Below, one piece after another: positions 1-8,079 of a DNA stretch of 64,000 nucleotides. Every line of letters begins with the position of its first letter. Position 1 is the stretch's first letter. The notes under the pieces were generated by a model. It had not been told where the DNA came from. It did not search any database and saw only the letters and a program-made list of their open reading frames with translations. Location: the NCBI RefSeq assembly GCF_016616235.1, contig NZ_CP067100.1, positions 4,895,001 to 4,959,000 of the forward strand. The letters are read 5' to 3'. Both the position numbers and the translations under genes were made by a program. This DNA is from Bradyrhizobium diazoefficiens (GTDB lineage: Bacteria > Pseudomonadota > Alphaproteobacteria > Rhizobiales > Xanthobacteraceae).

Positions 1-1620
1 GAATTTCAGCCCGAGCCGCTCATAGTAGACTCGTAGGTAACCGTCACTGCCACGGGTCACGGCTTCCGGCTTCACGCTCTCGACCTCCTGCGCCAAGACG
101 CCGACATAAGCCTTGTTGCTGCCGAGATAGCTGAAGCGGTAATAGCCGATCCCACTGGCGAGATGGCCGAGCAGCACAACGTCGTGCTTCAGCGCGATGT
201 CCGAGCGTCGGCCACCGCCGCCACCTCCGCGGCCTCCTCCGCCACCACCACGGAAGCCACCTCCGCCAGCAGACATGCCGCCACCGCCGCGCCCGCCGGA
301 GAAGCTCGCACCGCCACCGCCACCGCGCGGCATGCTCGCCATGCTGGACCGCCCGCGTGCGGATGCCGCAGAAGCCGCCCGGCCCGACGAGACGTTCATG
401 GCGCCGCCACGGTTGCCGCCACCGCCGCCACGGTTAGCCGCCGCCGCGCGATTGCCTGCGCTGGCGCCACCACGGTTGGCAGCCTTCGCGCGATCGCCGC
501 CGCCCGTGGCCTTGGCCCGATCGCCGCCACCCTTTGCACTACCGCCTTTGGCCCTATCACCGCCGCCCTTGGCACGGTCCGCGGCACCCGCACGGTCGCC
601 GCCGCCGGGCCGGTCGCGCGTGCTTGCGCTGGCACGGTCGCCGGCACGAGCTCGCCCGCCCTGGTCCGGACGCAGCACTTGTTGTCCGTCGCGGCCGCGG
701 AAATCCATCCGGTCGGACACGCCGGCCTTCAGATTATTATTGCCGAAGCGCTGCTGGACGTTGGTGTCGTTGTAGCGCACGCCCTGGCGATGCGCCGGAT
801 TATGCTGCCAGCCATTTCCGATGTTGGTGGTGCGATGGTTGACATAGACGTTGCGGTTGCCCCAGTTGCAGCCGCCGCCCCAGTAGTTGCCCCAGCGCCC
901 GATGGCCCAGGCTGTACCGAATGCTAGGCCGGCTGCGACCACTCCGGCGCCGATATAGGATGGGTAGCCAAAATAGTACGGGGGATATTCGGTATAGGGC
1001 CAGGCGCCGTAGACGGTCGCCGGCTCGTAATAGGGCACATACATCGTCCCGGGGTCCGCCGGCTCGATCACGACCACCTGCTTGTTCTCCTGCGTCTGAA
1101 TGCTCACCTTCTGCTGCTTGGTCGTGACGAGCTTCTTGTTGTCATAGGCCTTGGTGCGCAGGCGCTGGATTGCGTCCATCACGTCCGGCTGCTGGGCGAG
1201 GAAGGTATCGCCCAGTTTCTGGGTCCATTCGAGCTTGTCGCTCATCATGGTCAGAACCTCCGGCGTGCTCGCCAGCGCCTTGACGCTGTCGTCCCAGGAT
1301 TGCTTGTCGACCTCCGTCCTCAGCGCGTCGCCTTTCAACGTCTTGCGCTCCTTCAGCCAGCGGTCGGCCTGCACGACCTCCAGCGGATAAGTCGAGGCAG
1401 CCAGTACGTTGGCGAGGAGCTCGTCGGGATAAAGCGCGATCGGTGCCACCAGCGCCTCGATTTGCTCGGGCTTCAACAGGTCGGCCGTCGGCGCGGGCTG
1501 ATTTGCCGGCTGCGCTTGCGGCGCGGGCGTTGGCGCGCTGTCCGGAGTTTGAGCCAAGGCAGGCTCCCCAAATGCCAGTAGCAGCACGAGCGGAACCAGT
1601 ATCTTGCCGGCAAGACGCAT
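1..1620 (-). CDS. DUF3300 secreted protein, 3' end outside the window
   Basis: The frame is open from an ATG at 1620 to the window edge (at least 540 codons). A signal peptide (about residues 1-23) is followed by a DUF3300-type region with a YGAWPYTEYPPYYFGYPSY-type motif, then a long low-complexity Gly/Arg/Ala stretch with repeated GGGDRAK-like units. From about residue 473 a segment beginning SDIALKHD and containing GVLAQEV resembles the S74 self-cleaving chaperone domain of phage tail fibres, whose Ser-Lys dyad would be S473 and K478. The repeat-rich part produces large false open frames on the opposite strand. The function is unknown; it is probably exported or envelope-associated. A FixK box lies 57 nt upstream. 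Confidence 0.8.
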   Translation of the reverse strand, partial: MRLAGKILVPLVLLLAFGEPALAQTPDSAPTPAPQAQPANQPAPTADLLKPEQIEALVAPIALYPDELLANVLAASTYPLEVVQADRWLKERKTLKGDALRTEVDKQSWDDSVKALASTPEVLTMMSDKLEWTQKLGDTFLAQQPDVMDAIQRLRTKAYDNKKLVTTKQQKVSIQTQENKQVVVIEPADPGTMYVPYYEPATVYGAWPYTEYPPYYFGYPSYIGAGVVAAGLAFGTAWAIGRWGNYWGGGCNWGNRNVYVNHRTTNIGNGWQHNPAHRQGVRYNDTNVQQRFGNNNLKAGVSDRMDFRGRDGQQVLRPDQGGRARAGDRASASTRDRPGGGDRAGAADRAKGGGDRAKGGSAKGGGDRAKATGGGDRAKAANRGGASAGNRAAAANRGGGGGNRGGAMNVSSGRAASAASARGRSSMASMPRGGGGGASFSGGRGGGGMSAGGGGFRGGGGGGRGGGGGGRRSDIALKHDVVLLGHLASGIGYYRFSYLGSNKAYVGVLAQEVESVKPEAVTRGSDGYLRVYYERLGLKF

Positions 1621-1676
1621 CGTGTCCTCCATCGAACTTATCGCAGCAAGCATCAGCATCCGCTGACCAGTCTTCT

Positions 1677-1690
1677 TTGACAGAGATCAA
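1677..1690. promoter_or_regulatory. FixK/FNR-type box
   Basis: TTGACAGAGATCAA, matching TTGA-N6-TCAA. It ends 57 nt before the DUF3300 start at 1620, and sits between that gene and the truncated DUF2092 gene. Confidence 0.75.
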
Positions 1691-1707
1691 AGAAACTCCC
1701 ACGGCCT

Positions 1708-1959
1708 TCATCCTGGCGCCTGACCGCCCTGCTGCCTTGTGAACTGGATCTTCTGGAGCTCCGGCGTGATGATCTCGATGTCGCTCTCGAAGGATGCGGA
1801 CAGCGTCTTCTGGCTGCCGAGATAGTCCGTCATTCCCTTCAAAATCCTGGCGGGATCGTCCGCGCGGGCGGGGGACGTTGCAGGCAGCAGCACCACCACT
1901 GCTGCAACCCACCACATTGCGCAGAGTCTAGCGCGAAGGAATGCCTGTTGTTGCTTCAT
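1708..1959 (-). pseudogene. truncated DUF2092 periplasmic protein
   Basis: 83 codons from an ATG preceded by a strong AGGAGG. A signal peptide ending near ARA is followed by DPARILKGMTDYLGSQKTLS and IEIITPELQKIQFT, which look like the start of DUF2092 family proteins. The family is normally a few hundred residues, so most of the domain is missing and the frame ends in an unrelated tail (QQGGQAPG). It precedes a DUF3300 gene, a pairing that I recall from related genomes. It is most likely a deletion remnant; a stable short peptide cannot be excluded. Confidence 0.65.
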
Positions 1960-2071
1960 ATTGATCCTCCTGGAATGGAAGCCCGTTGAGGCGCATGGGA
2001 CACCGAATCAAGCTTTGGCCAGTTCGCGGTTGCCGCCGTCGCCGTGAAAGCCATCACGTCAATTCGACCAG

Positions 2072-3304
2072 TCAGTGGCCGGCGAAAACCAGCGTCTGGA
2101 TAGGCAGCAGCAGCGCCTGGATCCGCAACAGCAGCGCGTGTACGAGAGCTGTCGCATCGACCGCGTGCAGGGCAAACCCCTTTAGCGCGCCGGTTCTCGG
2201 ATCGGCAATGACGTCATGGTTGCTGGTGTAGGCATTGACGATGCAGCTGCTGCCCGGCGTAACACCATCGAGGCCGTCCTTGTAAAGCGGTTCAAGGGAC
2301 GCCAAAATCGTGCCGGGTTTCGCGACGTTCTGAACGTCTAGCAACTGCTCTCCGGAACGGAACTGTCCGGCCGCGATGTAATCCTGCACCGATGTCACAA
2401 CCATCGGAATAATCACCCAAGGTTTGGATACGCAGGTCGCCTCGGCAACCATGCCTTCCTTGATGACTTGGGCCTCGAGCTGGCCGAAACCGGCCTGTAA
2501 GGCCTTCTTTCCAGCCCCATCCGGGATGAGAACGCCGGCGGGCCGCATCAATTGATTGACGACGTCACCGGTGCGAAGCAGGAACTGCTCGACGCGTCCG
2601 TCGACGCCGGCGCGCACAAATGTTTTGTCGAGATCGACCTGGGCCTGCGCCAGGGCTGCTTCAGCGCTCGCCTTTTGCGCCGGCAACAGCGTCGAGACCT
2701 GCAACGTCGCCGACTGCTTCGCCGCAGTAGCCGCATCGACGCCGGCTTGGCGCTGATCGACCAGCACCTGCAGCTTCTCGATGTCGCGCTGCGGCACGAT
2801 ACCGGGATTGCGACGTTGGAGCTCCGACTTAGTGTCCAACTCGTCCTTGGCCTGCTGGTGGTTAGCCCTTGCTTCTTGGATCTGGGCTTCGGCCTTGACC
2901 ACGTCGGACTGTGCGCCCGTTATTGACGCGTCCACTTCGGCGACCTTGCGCTTGGCCGTCTCCAGCGCCGCCTCCTGCTTCGAGCTGTCCAGCGTGAACA
3001 GGACATCGCCCTTCTTCACCGGCGCGGTAAAGCCAACTTTGACTTCCGCGACCCTCCCAGAGCCTTCGGGAAGGATCGGCACTGTGCGGAAATATAGCGC
3101 CGCCGACGTGGTCGAGGGATGGAAATAGAAGATCATTGTGATCAGCGAGACCGTGAGCACCAGACAACCGGTGATGCCCCACCTCAATTCATACCAGACG
3201 GAGAAGAACGTGATCTCCTTGCCGAACCGCTTGCCCTGCCGATAGCGGCGGTAGAGGTAGTCCGGCAGGATCGTCACCAGCGAGCAAATCATCAGCTCAA
3301 GCAT
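2072..3304 (-). CDS. HlyD/EmrA-type membrane fusion protein
   Basis: 410 aa from the ATG at 3304. It has an N-terminal membrane anchor (about residues 42-62), a barrel-sandwich half (GRVAEVKVGFTAPVKKGDVL), a long alpha-helical hairpin rich in Ala/Gln/Glu (roughly 110-220), and the second half-motif FVRAGVDGRVEQFLLRTGD. Such proteins bridge an inner-membrane transporter to the outer membrane in efflux or secretion. The start overlaps the stop of the upstream small membrane gene by 8 nt, so the two are translated together. An arrangement like yiaV-yiaW of Escherichia coli is the closest parallel; no pump or outer-membrane channel lies beside it. Confidence 0.85.
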   Translation of the reverse strand: MLELMICSLVTILPDYLYRRYRQGKRFGKEITFFSVWYELRWGITGCLVLTVSLITMIFYFHPSTTSAALYFRTVPILPEGSGRVAEVKVGFTAPVKKGDVLFTLDSSKQEAALETAKRKVAEVDASITGAQSDVVKAEAQIQEARANHQQAKDELDTKSELQRRNPGIVPQRDIEKLQVLVDQRQAGVDAATAAKQSATLQVSTLLPAQKASAEAALAQAQVDLDKTFVRAGVDGRVEQFLLRTGDVVNQLMRPAGVLIPDGAGKKALQAGFGQLEAQVIKEGMVAEATCVSKPWVIIPMVVTSVQDYIAAGQFRSGEQLLDVQNVAKPGTILASLEPLYKDGLDGVTPGSSCIVNAYTSNHDVIADPRTGALKGFALHAVDATALVHALLLRIQALLLPIQTLVFAGH

Positions 3305-3740
3305 GATTGAGCACCCTTTCCTTAGCTGGCGTCTGGACGCTGGAATTGCCGCCGGACGGGGATTCAGCTTCGGGCTCTGCAGCGGGCGCGTCTGGCGTGG
3401 CGTCGGCAATGCGCTCGACAGAATCGGCAATGCTACGCATCGGTGTGCCGAAATCGGGCAGATCGATCATCGCGAGCAACAAGCCCGCGATCCAGAAGAT
3501 GTGCATGTGGGTGAAAAGCGAGATCAGGCCGAGAACGGCGACGATCTCGAACTGCAACTTCTGCGTTTTGTGCGCCATGCGCTCGGGTAGGCTGTGCAGC
3601 TTCAAGTACAGGGTACCCACCCACAGAACAGCAGCTACGAGGAAAATGCCCATCACGACCATCAGGGTGTCCGACCCGTCAGCGCCGGGAATGAAGAAAG
3701 GCAGATGGTGGGGAGCCGCTGGATGCATCTGTTCGGTCAA
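3297..3740 (-). CDS. small inner-membrane protein, DUF3302-like
   Basis: Three hydrophobic segments (MVVMGIFLVAAVLWVGTLYL; IVAVLGLISLF; IFWIAGLLLAMI) and a Pro/Glu/Ala-rich tail. The ISLFTHMHIFWIAG segment resembles the GWVSLFTLHAIWPFLWIW region of DUF3302 (YiaW) proteins, and the gene precedes an HlyD-type gene as yiaW pairs with yiaV. The start is uncertain. A TTG at 3740 has GGGAGAAG about 6 nt upstream, whereas the ATG at 3728 has no close ribosome site, so I chose the TTG. A FixK box ends 75 nt upstream. Confidence 0.7.
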   Translation of the reverse strand: MTEQMHPAAPHHLPFFIPGADGSDTLMVVMGIFLVAAVLWVGTLYLKLHSLPERMAHKTQKLQFEIVAVLGLISLFTHMHIFWIAGLLLAMIDLPDFGTPMRSIADSVERIADATPDAPAAEPEAESPSGGNSSVQTPAKERVLNHA

Positions 3741-3814
3741 ATTTCTTCTCCCTTCCGGGCGCCCGCGCATTCCGCAGCCGTGCCTGCAACGTGACTTCCC
3801 GCGGCGCGGTTTGC

Positions 3815-3828
3815 TTGATCTGGATCAA
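3815..3828. promoter_or_regulatory. FixK/FNR-type box between divergent genes
   Basis: TTGATCTGGATCAA. It lies 75 nt before the leftward DUF3302-like gene and 69 nt before the rightward start at 3897, so it may serve both. Confidence 0.85.
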
Positions 3829-3896
3829 CGGAATTGGGTCGGCCCAATCTAGCCTTACGGGAGCACGCTGAATCCAAACAGCAGGAGCCGGCAGCC

Positions 3897-4349
3897 ATGG
3901 CGGGCATCGATGATCTCATCCCCAATGCCACCCAGATTCGCAAGGAAGCAGCTCTCAAGGAGGCCGAGAAGGCGGACCAATACGTTCGCCTTGCTGCTGC
4001 CGCCGAGGCTGAAAAACTCGCCCTGATTGAGCGGCTCGGTAAGCCGTCCGGCAAGAGCGAAGAGGAGAAGATCCAGTTGGCATCGACGATCATCCAGCGC
4101 GCAGTGCGAAACGGATTGACGGACGTGCAGGTCTATCGCTTCCCCAATACGCTGTGCACGGACAAGGGTCGCGCCATCAACCAGATGGAAAAGGGCTGGG
4201 AGAACACGTTGATCGGCATTCCGAAGGAAATCTTTCAGCTCTGGACCGACTATCTTCAGCCGCGCGGCTATCGCATCGCTTACCAGATCATCGATTTCCC
4301 TGGCGGCGTGCCGGGCGACGTCGGCATTACCATTTCCTGGGGCGATTGA
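3897..4349 (+). CDS. hypothetical soluble protein upstream of PPK2
   Basis: 150 aa, starting at the ATG at 3897 with AGGAG about 10 nt upstream. The first half is a charged, Ala/Glu/Lys-rich helix. The second half is compact (VQVYRFPNTLCTDKGRAINQ; LWTDYLQPRGYRIAYQIID; GDVGITISWGD) and has no transmembrane segment. I do not recognise a family. It is 37 nt ahead of the polyphosphate kinase gene in the same direction and shares the FixK box at 3815, so it is probably part of the same low-oxygen transcript. Confidence 0.8.
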   Translation: MAGIDDLIPNATQIRKEAALKEAEKADQYVRLAAAAEAEKLALIERLGKPSGKSEEEKIQLASTIIQRAVRNGLTDVQVYRFPNTLCTDKGRAINQMEKGWENTLIGIPKEIFQLWTDYLQPRGYRIAYQIIDFPGGVPGDVGITISWGD

Positions 4350-4386
4350 ACGCCAATCGACACATCGGACCTTTTGCAGCGAAGGG

Positions 4387-5193
4387 ATGGGCATGGCAAA
4401 GGATGCGCCCGCGGATCGGATGAAGCGCAAGGACTACGAAAAGGAGCTGGAAAAGCTCCAGATTGAGCTGTGCTATCTCCAGGATTTCGTGCGGGCGAAC
4501 AAGCTGCGGGTCATCGTCCTGTTCGAAGGTCGGGACGCGGCCGGCAAGGGCGGCACGATCAAGGCGATCACCGAGAAGGTCAGTCCGCGCGTGTTTCGCG
4601 TGGTGGCGCTGCCGGCACCTTCAGATCGCGAGAAGACCCAGCTTTTCTTTCAGCGCTACATGGAGAAATTTCCCTCCGGAGGCGAGATCGTGATCTTCGA
4701 CCGCAGCTGGTACAACCGCGCCGGCGTCGAATACGTGATGGGCTTCTGTTCGACCGCCGAGCACGACCGCTTTCTCTCGCTCTGCCCCCAGATGGAACAA
4801 TACGTCATCGACGGCGGCATCATCCTGATCAAGATCTGGCTCGAGGTCGGCATGGACGAGCAGGCGCGCCGCTTCAAGGCCCGCATCGACGATCCGGTGC
4901 GGCAGTGGAAGCTGAGCCCGATGGACCTGGAATCCTTCAGTCGTTGGTACGACTATTCGCGAGCTCGCGACCTGATGCTCAAGCAGACCAGCACCAAGCA
5001 CGCGCCGTGGTTCATTATCCGCTCCGATGACAAGCGCCGGGCGCGGCTGAACTGCATCGCGCATGTCCTCAAATCCATCCCCTACAAGCGCATCAGGAAA
5101 GACAAGATCAAGCTGCCGAAGCGTTCCGACAAGGGGCGCTACGACGACCAGGCGAGCTTGCGGGGGATGAGCTTCGTCGAAGAGCGATATTGA
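4387..5193 (+). CDS. ppk2: polyphosphate kinase 2
   Basis: 268 aa from the ATG at 4387; a second ATG at 4393 is equally possible. PPK2 enzymes move phosphate between polyphosphate and nucleoside diphosphates. The P-loop GRDAAGKGG (about residues 49-57), the Walker-B-like IVIFDRSWYNRAGVEYVMGF lid region, and LIKIWLEV are typical of the one-domain class. It follows the hypothetical gene at 3897 and ends inside a strong inverted repeat. Control by the FixK box at 3815 would tie polyphosphate-driven ATP or GTP supply to oxygen limitation. Confidence 0.93.
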   Translation: MGMAKDAPADRMKRKDYEKELEKLQIELCYLQDFVRANKLRVIVLFEGRDAAGKGGTIKAITEKVSPRVFRVVALPAPSDREKTQLFFQRYMEKFPSGGEIVIFDRSWYNRAGVEYVMGFCSTAEHDRFLSLCPQMEQYVIDGGIILIKIWLEVGMDEQARRFKARIDDPVRQWKLSPMDLESFSRWYDYSRARDLMLKQTSTKHAPWFIIRSDDKRRARLNCIAHVLKSIPYKRIRKDKIKLPKRSDKGRYDDQASLRGMSFVEERY

Positions 5194-5232
5194 GGTGAAC
5201 GGGCCGCGAAATGACGCGGCCCGTTCACCTCA
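5191..5232. terminator. perfect 18-bp inverted repeat, likely bidirectional terminator
   Basis: TGAGGTGAACGGGCCGCG pairs perfectly with CGCGGCCCGTTCACCTCA around the loop AAATGA. The first TGA is the ppk2 stop codon itself. It separates two convergent genes. There is no T-run after the stem, so rho-independent action is inferred only from the stem. Confidence 0.65.
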
Positions 5233-5247
5233 GACCCGGCTCACAGG

Positions 5248-5667
5248 TCAATACCGATAGGGATATTGTTGTGGGCAGACCCAATTCCCGTAAGTGTCCT
5301 GATGGCAGCCGCTATTGTAAGAGTTGTTGTTGTAGTACCCGTACGCTCCAACCGCAGCGGCGCCGGCAGCCACACCGTAAGCCGCGCCGCGCCGACCGTA
5401 ACCCGGACGATATCCGGGGTAGCCGGCAACCGGGCGCCCCGGGCGGCCAGCGATCGGGTGGCTCGGTCGCGGACCTCCCACACGATAGCCGCGCCCACCA
5501 CCGCCGTGGATGCGCCCGGCATGAACCGCTCCGCCACGGACGCCTCCACCGTGAAAGCCGCCGGCGCGCATGCCGCCGCCGCCGCGACGGGCGTAGGCGT
5601 CGTCTGGGATAAGGCATGCGGTCAGAAGAACGAACGCCGCGATAGCAGCGAGAAGATAACGAAGCAT
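5248..5667 (-). CDS. Gly/Arg-rich secreted small protein
   Basis: 139 aa from the ATG at 5667, preceded by GGAGGACACGCC. The signal or lipoprotein-like leader MLRYLLAAIAAFVLLTAC is followed by a Gly/Arg/His-rich stretch, then GAAYGVAAGAAAVGAYGYY and a cysteine-bearing tail (SGCHQDTYGNWVCPQQY). Proteins of this composition are common in bradyrhizobia, often as exported proteins of unknown role. A FixK box lies 110 nt upstream, rather far for direct class-II activation. Confidence 0.75.
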   Translation of the reverse strand: MLRYLLAAIAAFVLLTACLIPDDAYARRGGGGMRAGGFHGGGVRGGAVHAGRIHGGGGRGYRVGGPRPSHPIAGRPGRPVAGYPGYRPGYGRRGAAYGVAAGAAAVGAYGYYNNNSYNSGCHQDTYGNWVCPQQYPYRY

Positions 5668-5776
5668 GGCGTGTCCTCCATTGATTGGGGTGCCTTGATT
5701 CGCTTTTCGACGATGTGATGCTCTACGAATTGCGATCAGCACCGGCCATAGGATTTAACCGCGCGGGCGCGTCGGC

Positions 5777-5790
5777 TTGACCTAAATCAA
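5777..5790. promoter_or_regulatory. FixK/FNR-type box
   Basis: TTGACCTAAATCAA, 110 nt before the ATG of the Gly-rich secreted protein at 5667. Confidence 0.65.
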
Positions 5791-5895
5791 AGGCCGGTCG
5801 TGCTTCGATCACGATTCGTGGTGATAGCTGCGCCATACCTTGCGGTTCCCTGAGCTGGCCGGGCAGCGTCGTGACACTGCCCGATCCATGCGTGT

Positions 5896-6330
5896 CTATT
5901 TCAGGCGGATCGTCACACCGCCGACGGCAGCCGACACCTCCGCGCCGATCCTAGGGCCGCTGAGCTGAAGGATCACGCCATTGGCGTTTTGCAATTGAAC
6001 GGCGCCGGCGCCCGCGGCGACCGCGCCCCCTGCTCCGCCCACTGCGTAGGAGCCTTCGATCGAGGCCGGCCCCCTCAGATTGAGGGCGCGGCCGACGAAC
6101 TTGGTAGTCGAGGCCCCGATCGTGAAGCCAACGCTCATGCCGGATACGGTGAACGGATATTTTTTGCCCCGGAGCAGCAGGACGCCCTCGCCGCCGCCGA
6201 CGCCGACGATAAAGCCGCCCTTGGTGAAGACCACGGCGACCTGGCCGGTTTCTGCGCGCGACGGCGTGCTGAAGCCGAGCGCACCTGCGAACAACGAGAC
6301 CATGATGGCGTAGACAGCAGATCTTCTCAT
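5896..6330 (-). CDS. exported protein, weakly SYLF/Ysc84-like
   Basis: 144 aa with a signal peptide (to about residue 26, SRA-ETGQ). The mature part has FTKGGFIVGVGGGEGVLLLRG and SVGFTIGASTTKFVG. These recall the glycine-rich VGGxxGEGVLLxR and FQIGAxST signatures of SYLF/Ysc84 lipid-binding proteins, but the match is partial and I keep the function open. It lies 30 nt downstream of the AspT-type exchanger gene and probably belongs to its transcript. Confidence 0.7.
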   Translation of the reverse strand: MRRSAVYAIMVSLFAGALGFSTPSRAETGQVAVVFTKGGFIVGVGGGEGVLLLRGKKYPFTVSGMSVGFTIGASTTKFVGRALNLRGPASIEGSYAVGGAGGAVAAGAGAVQLQNANGVILQLSGPRIGAEVSAAVGGVTIRLK

Positions 6331-6360
6331 GACTTTCGTTCCCCCCTTTTAATATGACGC

Positions 6361-8061
6361 CTATTGCGCCAGCAGCATCGCGAAGTAACCGAACACGGTG
6401 AGCAGGATGCCGGACACGGCATAGCCGACCGGGAAACCGATCCAGGGCACGGAGCTCTGGATTTCGACCGCAGCCTCGCGGCACGGGCCTGAGTGCGACC
6501 GCGCACCGGCAACGCCACCCATCAGCACCGCCGGATTGATCTTGAACACATGGAAGCCGATCGCCCAGACGATGAATGGCGGGATCGTGCAGGCAATGAA
6601 GCCCGCAATGAATATCTTCAAGGCGACGGCACCCGTCAGCTGTGCCATCAATCCGGCGCCGGCATTGACGCCGACGATCGCGACGAAGACGACGAGGCCA
6701 AGATCCTCCAGCACGTTGCGCGCCGCGTTCGGCGTGTTGCCGAAGAAGCGCAGCCGCGACACCAGCGAAGAGACGATCACGCCCGACAGCAACAGACCGC
6801 CGGCATTGCCGAGACCAATCTTGGCGCCGAACGCCGGAAACTCGATCATCCCGATCAGGAAGCCGATGATCATGCCCGCGGCCAATGTCAGCAGATCGGT
6901 CGATGTGTTGGTGCGCGCGATACGACCCCACATCTCGCCAAGCTCGTTGACGGCCGATTTCAGCCCGACAACCGAGACGATGTCCATCCGCTGCAGCTCG
7001 GTCTTGAGACCCGCCGGGATCTGCACGCCGCCGCGCTCGACCTTGGTGACCTGGAGCTGGCCGGCCATGGCCTCGCCGCGGAACGATTCGAAGGTGCGCC
7101 CGACGACGTCCTTGTTGGTGACGAGAATGTCCGCCTGATCCATCGGGATTCCGAGGGCTTTGGCATCGGCAACCTCGGGGCCGATCAAGCCCATCTTCTC
7201 AGTCAAATGTTCGGTCGCGCCGCCAAGCGCAACGACGTCGCCCTTTTGCAGAACGAGATCCGGATCACTTCCAAGCGGATGACCGTCACGCAACACGTTG
7301 ACGATACGATATTCAGGATTAACCATGCGGAATTTGGCAATGCTCATACCGATCGTGCCCGGATTCTCCAGGCGGTAGGCGCGCAGGCCGAACTGGCGAT
7401 AACCCGTGAGGCCGCCGCCTTCGAGATCCTTAACCCCGAACTCCTCTTCATATCGCTTCGCCGCCGCCTTGGCGTCGACGCCCCACCATCGCGGCAAATA
7501 CTTGCAGATCAGGATGATGCCGACGGTGCCCCAGATATAGGTGATGCCGTAGGACAGCGCGATCATTCCCGACGCTTCCTCGGGCTTCATGCCTTCGGGC
7601 AGCTTGACGACGCCGGAGGTGATCGCCTGCTCGGCCGAACCGATCGCGGCCGACATGGTTTGCGAGCCCGCCAGCATGCCGCCGGCGGCACCGATGGGAA
7701 GCGCGAAGAGCTTCGCGCAGATGACGACAAGCGCGAGGCCGAGCACGCTCGACACCAGCGCCAGTACGCAGAACTTGAGGCCATCGCCCTTCAGGCTATT
7801 GATGAAGGACGGCCCGACGCGCAAGCCGACGCCGTACATGAAGAGATAATAGAACAGGCTCTTGGCGAAATTGTTCAGCTCGAGCTTCACCCCATAGGTC
7901 GAAGCCCACACCGAGAGACCTGCGCCGACCACGATGGCGCCGGCGACCATGCCGAGGCCGTAACCCTTGATGCTGGCCCGCCCGATCCAGACGGCGAGCC
8001 CGACGACGAAGAACAGCAACAGAAACGGATTTTGCTGCAAGAAGGTGAAAAAGCCCTGCAT
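6361..8061 (-). CDS. AspT/YidE-family amino-acid exchanger
   Basis: 566 aa. Two hydrophobic halves flank a soluble centre (about residues 205-375) carrying two TrkA-C-like domains. Family motifs include GGMLAGSQTMSAAIGSAEQA in the first half and GGVAGARSHSGPC in the second. AspT proteins swap an external amino acid for its decarboxylation product, for example aspartate for alanine. The gene starts 18 nt after a large PLP decarboxylase, which strongly suggests a decarboxylase/antiporter cycle that consumes cytoplasmic protons. The substrate cannot be told from the sequence. Expression should follow the FixK box at 10893. Confidence 0.9.
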   Translation of the reverse strand: MQGFFTFLQQNPFLLLFFVVGLAVWIGRASIKGYGLGMVAGAIVVGAGLSVWASTYGVKLELNNFAKSLFYYLFMYGVGLRVGPSFINSLKGDGLKFCVLALVSSVLGLALVVICAKLFALPIGAAGGMLAGSQTMSAAIGSAEQAITSGVVKLPEGMKPEEASGMIALSYGITYIWGTVGIILICKYLPRWWGVDAKAAAKRYEEEFGVKDLEGGGLTGYRQFGLRAYRLENPGTIGMSIAKFRMVNPEYRIVNVLRDGHPLGSDPDLVLQKGDVVALGGATEHLTEKMGLIGPEVADAKALGIPMDQADILVTNKDVVGRTFESFRGEAMAGQLQVTKVERGGVQIPAGLKTELQRMDIVSVVGLKSAVNELGEMWGRIARTNTSTDLLTLAAGMIIGFLIGMIEFPAFGAKIGLGNAGGLLLSGVIVSSLVSRLRFFGNTPNAARNVLEDLGLVVFVAIVGVNAGAGLMAQLTGAVALKIFIAGFIACTIPPFIVWAIGFHVFKINPAVLMGGVAGARSHSGPCREAAVEIQSSVPWIGFPVGYAVSGILLTVFGYFAMLLAQ

Positions 8062-8079
8062 GATCGTGCCCTCTCTATC

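Noticed and set aside
163..927. Rightward 254-codon Ala/Thr-rich frame and its 192-codon Pro-rich neighbour frame
   Set aside because: Both mirror the Gly/Arg repeat part of the leftward DUF3300 gene.
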